The notes under the pieces are model-generated. The model did not search any database and was not told where the DNA came from. It was given only the letters and a program-made list of their open reading frames with translations. A program made the translations under genes and the position numbers. A stretch of DNA of 64,000 bases, taken from the NCBI GenBank assembly GCA_040285825.1, contig JAUPSS010000008.1:992001-1056000 (forward strand). The letters run 5' to 3'. This document shows, one piece after another, positions 58,438 to 64,000 of this stretch (position 1 is its first letter; each line of letters starts with the position of its first letter). The DNA is from Eukaryota sp. TZLM1-RC (Eukaryota > Metamonada: BaSk clade).

Positions 58438-59271
58438 TTATTTTCTTTTTAATTCATATAAAACCACCAATTCTTCATCAACTCTATTACAATCACCAGA
58501 CGAAAATACTTCATCCATGTACATCTTACTCTTTCCTGTCAGCTCAATTGTTTTAATTATCCAATCCTCACTTGCTTTGTCAATAAAGTTTTTGGCAGTG
58601 TCAACTCTGTTGGGGGCCGCAATAAGGACGGTACCAGAAGAAGAAAGATTGGAAGAAAAAGTTTGGAGTAAATTAGAATGGTAATCACCAAAGAAAAGCA
58701 CGTCACTGCCTACAATCAAATCAAAAAGACCTATACTATCCAACCCCCAACAATGTTCTTTAACCTCAATAGGGATGGTTATCTTAGATTTGTTGAGTTG
58801 CAAGGAACGCTGAATGAGACTAATTGAAGTAGGGTTGGCATCAGTACAACAAAGACGTCCAGGAACCTCGTGTTGGGGCAGGGTAGCCAAACCAATGGAA
58901 CACAAACCAATGCCTGCACCTACTTCCAAGATGGAAAGATCACGTAGGTCAAGTGAATAGAGATGATGTAACAATACTTCCGCACTAGGATAGAATGAGG
59001 AAACCCCTGTGCTATCAAAGTGCTGTGAAATACGTTGTTGAAATTCATCTCGTGTTATAGAAGTTTGTGTCAAAAGAGAGATTTCACAGTGAGGTAACTC
59101 AACATGTACCTGCAGTTCGTCCCTTCGTGAAGGAAAGATCTGCAGCGGTCGAACTTCTGGTAGTTTAACTGATTTGTATCGAATCAGATTCTTGAGTTTT
59201 TCCCATTTGGAAGGAACACTTGTGTTGGTTGCTTTATCAGAACAGTTGGGTGTTGCTTTCGAAGGATTCAT
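58438..59271 (-). CDS. Protein-lysine methyltransferase, calmodulin-lysine N-methyltransferase-like
   Basis: 277 aa from ATG 59271. Seven-beta-strand SAM methyltransferase of the METTL16-fold family (Methyltransf_16). Visible blocks: 'SSFYPSAEVLLHHLYSL' (the W/YPSxEVL entry of CaMKMT), motif I 'ILEVGAGIGLCSIGLATL', motif II 'CCTDANPTSISLIQRSLQLN', the post-II 'FDLIVGSDVLFFGDYHSNLL' (DxLF in CaMKMT) and 'GTVLIAAPNRVDTAKNFIDK', close to the 'fAPrRg.T...F' of CaMKMT. It probably trimethylates a lysine on calmodulin or a similar target; the substrate is inferred. The N-terminal ~50 residues are unique. Confidence 0.7.
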   Translation of the reverse strand: MNPSKATPNCSDKATNTSVPSKWEKLKNLIRYKSVKLPEVRPLQIFPSRRDELQVHVELPHCEISLLTQTSITRDEFQQRISQHFDSTGVSSFYPSAEVLLHHLYSLDLRDLSILEVGAGIGLCSIGLATLPQHEVPGRLCCTDANPTSISLIQRSLQLNKSKITIPIEVKEHCWGLDSIGLFDLIVGSDVLFFGDYHSNLLQTFSSNLSSSGTVLIAAPNRVDTAKNFIDKASEDWIIKTIELTGKSKMYMDEVFSSGDCNRVDEELVVLYELKRK

Positions 59272-59423
59272 GTATCTGTGAACCCAGAATTATTTTAAAT
59301 GTTTAAAAAATTCTTACCTAACCATTCACTGTGCAGCAACATATGAAATGAAATAAACGTTGAATTCAAGGGAGGAATTGTTTAAACGAAGATTTCTTTT
59401 CAAAATGTGTTCTCCAAAATGTG

Positions 59424-60645
59424 TAATGTAATAACACCAGCGACTTGAACTCAGAAACACTATATGAAGATATCGAATTTGTTTATTGTCTTTTTTGGAC
59501 CATTGTTTGGAAGTCGCCTATGAGATTTTGTGATTTATAGAAAATTTGAAAGCTATATATACCAACATTCTCCTTTAAAATCGTTTTTTTCAATAATATT
59601 ATCAAAACATTTCATCTGATTTGAAATCCTTTGAAACTAATACATTTAACTCCCTTCTTCGTAACCAAGTGTCATTTACAACAGCACAAAAGTTTATTGC
59701 TTGTTTATTAATACTTATTTGTACTAACCTTGATACTAAGAAGTTCATGAAATTGTTGGTGATATTCAGTCAATAACCATTTGGAAGGAAATGCACTTGA
59801 TTTCAGCCATTATTCAATATTCTTTATATTTGAATAAATTAATCATCTACCACATAGATTGATATTTAACTAATGTTGCACTTAAACTCCTACTCAACTT
59901 ATAACGCTGTCGCTGTAGAATGCTTGAATTATGAATTTTCACTCTTCTTGATGACGAAGTTCAGCATTGACAAGCTGCCCGATTAATCAAATTTTGCTAA
60001 AGGTATTCAGTATGTAATCAATACTTTTTTAAAAGCGACCTTTGATAACTGTAGATCACAAAGATTTTGACCATCAGTTAAGTAATATTTCACATTGAAT
60101 TCGAATATTGATTTGACAATGGAACGAACGGTCGATGAACAAATGCAATTGATAAGATTGAGTACATCCAAATCAACATCGAGAGATCATCAGCTTGACA
60201 TGATTCAATCAATTCAGAAACAATAAAAGTAAATAACAAATGCATAATTTAACACTAAATATTTTATTCTTGGCTCCCCAACATTAGGGAAAATAACCAT
60301 ATTACCAATATTGATGAATTGGATTTGAAAATTGTACTTTGAGCTCAATTGTTTATTATTTATTTGTGGTTATAAAATAACTTCAATTGATGGGTTTGAG
60401 CCAGTAATTGTTGTTTCAATTGTAGGAAAACTAAAAACAAAATTACAAGATTGCAATGGTACACACACTGAATACCATTCAAGAGGCATGAGATGTCTAT
60501 TCGATTTTGTGTAAATCATGCGAAGTTTTGTCGAATTGATATTGAAAACCTTCATTAAATATGTTGACATTAAAGAAATCACATGTAAATTATGAAGATA
60601 GACCGGTAAACTTGCAGAGAGCCAAAGTGGATGACGGTTCAAGAA
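59424..60645. repeat. 1.2-kb dispersed repeat, copy B
   Basis: Second copy of 24442-25605, same orientation. The start 'taatgtaataacaccagcg' and the end 'cagagagccaaagtggatga' correspond. Identity is highest in the first ~450 bp and lower after, with small indels. No coding capacity kept between the copies. The copy breaks off inside the leader (after 'ggttcaagaagg'). Confidence 0.8.
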
Positions 60646-61761
60646 GGAAGTTATCACGGAAAAACTGGTTTATTTGAAAAATCTGTTATTCCGGAAAATT
60701 CTATTTCAAGATTTACTTCGCATTCGATATATCTTAATTTTTGCAGATCTTCAAGCAAGTTTTGTGTCAAATTCTTTTCTTCTTTGTTAGGAGTCAATGA
60801 ATCTACAAACAAAGTGATAAGCATTTGCTGATTTAGGTGGAATTGGCAAAATCGATATTTTGTCACAAAACTTTTGAGTTTTAAGCAGCATTTTTGTCAG
60901 AGGATTCCCAATAATTTTCACTACCACCAGATTTAGACAATTTGTTTAGATACAGGATTCACCAAAACTAAACATTCCGCTTTTGGAAATTGTTTAAAAG
61001 ATAATCGTAATGTTTCTACAACTTTAGTTACCCAAATGCAAACTATTATGAACTATTTTCAAATACATTGAATGGCTATTAAACAGCCAAATGCTTTTAT
61101 TGGTCTTTGAGACAAAACAATTCGTCCAATCATTAATCTTGTAAATGTGAAAACCTCTTCTGCTTACTCATGTTTTGTAGTTTGACACAACGTGGATAGT
61201 ATTCGTTACAAAAGACGTTGTGTGGGTCTAACAAAAAGAGGATTTGGTTGTTCTTGGTGTAAATTGGAAGGTTCACAATTTTAGATGCTATGTCTATTCC
61301 CCATTGCAATTCTTCTAATATGCCTTGAATTCATTCTGATTTCAATAATTTCTCTTCTTGCTTGAAAAATCACAAGATTGTTAATTACGTGAAACCTATT
61401 ACTTCTGATTGAAGATCCATATGTCCATTACAATCTCTGTTCCGCTGTTTTGTCTCTACTCGGTCTTTTGAGTGAGGCTACCGTGGCCTTCCTTAGAGAT
61501 TTCATCTAAGATGTATGAGGCACTGGAAAATTTTTTTAATGATGGTAAGTAACAAAATGAATTTGTGTCATCAACTTGGAAGGGTGTGGTGAAATCAATT
61601 TCCGATTCACTATCTTCATTAGGTTGATTTTCCAACTGATTAATAATTTTCAGTTTTCATGTGTGAGAGGCAGGTTTTGAAGATGCGGAGCTGCATTATG
61701 TGTATTTGAAATTGCTATTCATGCTTTAATAAAAGTTTCCAAAATTAAAACAAAGAAAATA
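60646..61761. other. Probable insertion separating repeat B from the CTR9 leader
   Basis: Holds only short ORFs on both strands. 61600-61725 contains 'gaggcaggttttgaagatg' and 'ttgtgtat..aaattgctatt'-like sequence shared with the tail of the RLE-LINE at 47160-47215, so at least part is retroelement-derived. In copy A the corresponding point is continuous. Confidence 0.45.
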
Positions 61762-61837
61762 TTTCACTTCTAAAACTCAATCCCACTTCATTACTGTAAA
61801 AAGGACACTTATTTCATTGTTATAGACAACTGTCAGA
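61762..61837 (+). promoter_or_regulatory. Shared leader repeat, copy upstream of CTR9
   Basis: 'agaaaatatttcacttctaa', 'cattactgtaaaaaggacac' and 'gacaactgtcagaATG' align with 25605-25699 before the BCAS3-like gene and with 20860-20912 before PARP. Homology stops at the ATG. Confidence 0.6.
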
Positions 61838-64000
61838 ATGAGCACTCTTCATGTTCCTATAGCAGATACCTCTGAAGCTGTCTCTCTTTCCTTTTCTGAC
61901 CTTCCACCTCACTCTGACGTCCTCGATGTTCTGAAAGGTGAACTTTCCCCACTTTCTCTCTTTCAACTTACTGCTCTTCAGTATCTTTATGCTGGGAAAA
62001 TCAATGAATTTTCTGACATTCTTAATGTAGCGTCCTCCGCAGATTTTGAAACCTTACACTACACAGACCCAAAGGTGTTCCAACAAGAACGCGTGTCAGT
62101 GCTTATCTCACTTGCTTCTCTTGACCTCACGAGACTTCTGGCTTCTTCCTCTGACGATGCACGTGCTTTTTTTGACCGTTCTTGTTCTGCTCACCTATCC
62201 ACTGCCGAAAGCGAAGACCCTGAATCACTGTTAATGCGTCTATGCCAGGCAGTCTTCTTTTACGCCAAAGGAGACATTGCTAAGGCCAGAACTCATCTCC
62301 ACATCATTGAACAGACCGAGCCACACGACATTGAACCTGTTTACCATTATGTCAGTGCTTTAACCGACCTTGTTGATCACAAGTATAAGGAAGGTTTAGT
62401 AAGTCTTCGCAAAGCCTTGGTTAGTTGTCTTGAAGGTAAGTCAGGAGGTTGTTTGATTCTTCCCTTTGTATATGTCTTGTTATCTCTCTGTTTTGGGGTA
62501 TTGGGTGACTTTAACAAGGCACGGCTTTCCCTGCAGAAGTCAAAGGAAGTCTTTTTATCACGTGAAGAGGATCTTCCCTCTATTTACCATTTAGTTTACT
62601 TTTACACTGATTTTCTTTCACACAAAAAGATGCCATCACGAGAGGGGTTTGATTCACTATCCGCTGCTCTCGATTTAGGCAGTCCTTCGGCCAGAATCTT
62701 CGCAGCCAACTGCTTTATCCAACAACAACGACTCCAAGATGCTTCAAAATTAGTAAGAAGCGAAGGTCGCGTTGTCATTGATTTTAACAAGGCTGAACTA
62801 CTTTACCTCCAAGGCATTGTGCACCAGATGGTTGGGCAGTTCTCCGATGCAGCAAAATGCTTTGATCAGGTCATGGCCATCTACGCAAAGCACAAGCAAG
62901 AACACTTTGGCGCGATGTACGCTTTTGGACAGGTGACACTGACCCTCAAGTCGAGTGATTCGTTGTTTCCAACAGCAAAAAAGACAGTAGAAACTCTATG
63001 TGAAAGGATGCCAACTTCTATATCTGTTACTAGACTACTGGCTCATTGGCATCGAAGGACTAACAGCTATAACAAAGCAGTGGACTTGGCCAGGAAACTC
63101 ACAAGAGATGATCCTAGTAATGCTGATAATTGGGCATTGCTTGGCGAGGTTTCTTGTCATGTTAAAGATTTCGTCGCTGCCTTGGAGGCCTACGAAAAGA
63201 CTTTAGGTTTACTGAAGTATTTACAACGAGAAGTTCCTTACCAATTATATTATTCATTAGGGGTATTGCAACTCTACCTCTGTCATAATCTGGATTCAAC
63301 TGCAAGGTTTCTGTCGATGGCTAATGACTTGGTTCACTCAAAGATAAAGGATATCAACAAGCCTGGTGATGTTTATGTTCACCATTGGTTACATTGTCAG
63401 TACGCACTAGGGGTCGTGTTTGAAAGGAAGTGTGATAAGGAAAATGCCATATTACAGTTCAAAAAGGTATTAAGTCACGCACCAGACTACATTTCTTGTT
63501 ATATTAAATTGTGTTTCCTGTCTAATTCAAAGGCCACTCATTATGGATTACGGTGGCTAAAGTTGGGTATTTACGCAAACCCAAACTCTTCTGATCTGAT
63601 GAATGAAATTGGGAACTTTTACCACCGAAATGGGGATGTTCAGACAGCTTATGAGACCTTTAAGTCGGTCATAGAACATCGTCAGTTTGATTCGTATGCT
63701 CAATTGTCTAAGGCCAACATTAGAATTGCAACCATTCATGGAAGAGATTCCACATTTATTCAAACTGCTCTTTTTTCAGCTTTGGAAGAATACAAGAAAG
63801 TAATTGGGTGGAGGAAATTTAATCTTTTTGCAGTCGTAGGCTTGGCTTGTATATTGGGTTATCTTGGTGAGTATAACTCTTGCATTTCCCTCCTTTCCCA
63901 CGTCCGGGAAGCTCAGCCAGTCATTATCGACAATCACTTTCCGTTTTGGGTGCTGTTGGGTCATGCCTCAGTTCAAAACAAAGATATTAGGGGAGGCTTG
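61838..64000 (+). CDS. CTR9: CTR9, TPR subunit of the PAF1 complex (3' end outside window)
   Basis: Scaffold of the PAF1 transcription-elongation complex in the nucleus. 721 codons are present with no stop, from ATG 61838 ('MSTLHVPIADTSEAVSLSFS'). The opening 'LPPHSDVLDVLKGELSPLSL' matches the CTR9 start (LP...dvi.iLk.E...l..W). TPR units run throughout: 'AVFFYAKGDIAKARTHLHII', 'LYLQGIVHQMVGQFSDAAKC', 'DNWALLGEVSCHVKDFVAAL', 'LGVVFERKCDKENAILQFKK', 'LMNEIGNFYHRNGDVQTAYE' and 'FAVVGLACILGYLGEYNSCI' with 'SLLSHVREAQP', the last being the block '...aangiGavla.kG...eA...f.qVREa'. CHD1 (14202) and an SGF29-like reader (10857) are functional neighbours in the same pathway. Confidence 0.85.
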   Translation, partial: MSTLHVPIADTSEAVSLSFSDLPPHSDVLDVLKGELSPLSLFQLTALQYLYAGKINEFSDILNVASSADFETLHYTDPKVFQQERVSVLISLASLDLTRLLASSSDDARAFFDRSCSAHLSTAESEDPESLLMRLCQAVFFYAKGDIAKARTHLHIIEQTEPHDIEPVYHYVSALTDLVDHKYKEGLVSLRKALVSCLEGKSGGCLILPFVYVLLSLCFGVLGDFNKARLSLQKSKEVFLSREEDLPSIYHLVYFYTDFLSHKKMPSREGFDSLSAALDLGSPSARIFAANCFIQQQRLQDASKLVRSEGRVVIDFNKAELLYLQGIVHQMVGQFSDAAKCFDQVMAIYAKHKQEHFGAMYAFGQVTLTLKSSDSLFPTAKKTVETLCERMPTSISVTRLLAHWHRRTNSYNKAVDLARKLTRDDPSNADNWALLGEVSCHVKDFVAALEAYEKTLGLLKYLQREVPYQLYYSLGVLQLYLCHNLDSTARFLSMANDLVHSKIKDINKPGDVYVHHWLHCQYALGVVFERKCDKENAILQFKKVLSHAPDYISCYIKLCFLSNSKATHYGLRWLKLGIYANPNSSDLMNEIGNFYHRNGDVQTAYETFKSVIEHRQFDSYAQLSKANIRIATIHGRDSTFIQTALFSALEEYKKVIGWRKFNLFAVVGLACILGYLGEYNSCISLLSHVREAQPVIIDNHFPFWVLLGHASVQNKDIRGGL

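Noticed and set aside
1-64000. tRNA or rRNA genes
   Set aside because: I looked for T-loop-like and rRNA-like blocks by eye and saw none convincing; tRNAscan-SE and an Rfam search would be decisive.
1-64000. Ciliate-type or other altered genetic code
   Set aside because: TAA, TAG and TGA each end conserved proteins at the expected place (for example CHD1 with TAG, VPS33 with TGA, MTAN with TAA) and none occurs inside conserved blocks.

Overview
The window is nuclear DNA from a unicellular eukaryote, AT-rich (I estimate about two thirds A+T), using the standard genetic code (TAA, TAG and TGA all act as stops). Most genes are single long ORFs. Where introns are needed they are tiny GT-AG introns: 32, 28 and 29 nt in a V-ATPase B-subunit gene and 31 nt in an SGF29-like Tudor gene. 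TTAGGG-type repeats occur inside coding sequence, so the telomere repeat is probably TTAGGG. The gene set (CHD1, CTR9, SGF29-like, PARP, importin-5, VPS33, V-ATPase B, BCAS3-like, RUN and LARGE-type GT49 proteins) is firmly eukaryotic. I cannot name the lineage from sequence alone.

Layout. 1-5.6 kb: a broken Fanzor (eukaryotic TnpB-like) gene reads in frame into an MTA/SAH nucleosidase gene; then a small basic protein gene, a second broken Fanzor on the opposite strand, and a gag-like/LINE fusion remnant. 5.6-10.3 kb: nested transposon debris, namely a Mutator-like (MULE) remnant with terminal inverted repeats and several pieces of a non-LTR retrotransposon family with a C-terminal restriction-like endonuclease (RLE). 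10.8-23.2 kb: SGF29-like Tudor gene, 7TM protein, unknown protein, CHD1 remodeller, small unknown protein and PARP. 23.5-27.2 kb: GtrA-like membrane protein, a 1.2-kb dispersed repeat and a BCAS3-like WD40 gene. 27.3-33.9 kb: importin-5 divergent from a large unknown helical protein. 34.2-38.6 kb: RLE-LINE pieces around the V-ATPase B gene. 38.6-44.8 kb: PH-RUN protein, GT49 glycosyltransferase, ribokinase. 45-48 kb: Ulp1-like protease remnant and another RLE-LINE. 48.2-53 kb: VPS33, UvrD-like helicase, DUF4602-like protein. 53.3-54.4 kb: RLE-LINE. 55-59.3 kb: large unknown protein and a calmodulin-lysine-methyltransferase-like gene. 59.4-64 kb: second copy of the 1.2-kb repeat, then CTR9, which runs off the end.

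Working together: CTR9 (PAF1 complex), CHD1 and the SGF29-like reader all act on transcribed chromatin. VPS33, V-ATPase, the RUN protein and the BCAS3-like protein serve endolysosome/autophagy functions. There is no operon structure; genes are packed tightly, with divergent start codons as little as 39-47 bp apart.

Most unusual points: (1) one homologous leader lies directly upstream of the ATGs of three unrelated genes (PARP, BCAS3-like, CTR9), and in two cases belongs to a duplicated module of about 1.3 kb; (2) three Fanzor remnants, one fused in frame to MTAN; (3) telomere-type repeats translated within two genes in different reading frames; (4) introns of 28-32 nt; (5) a multi-copy RLE-LINE family with a characteristic 3' end and internal deletions.
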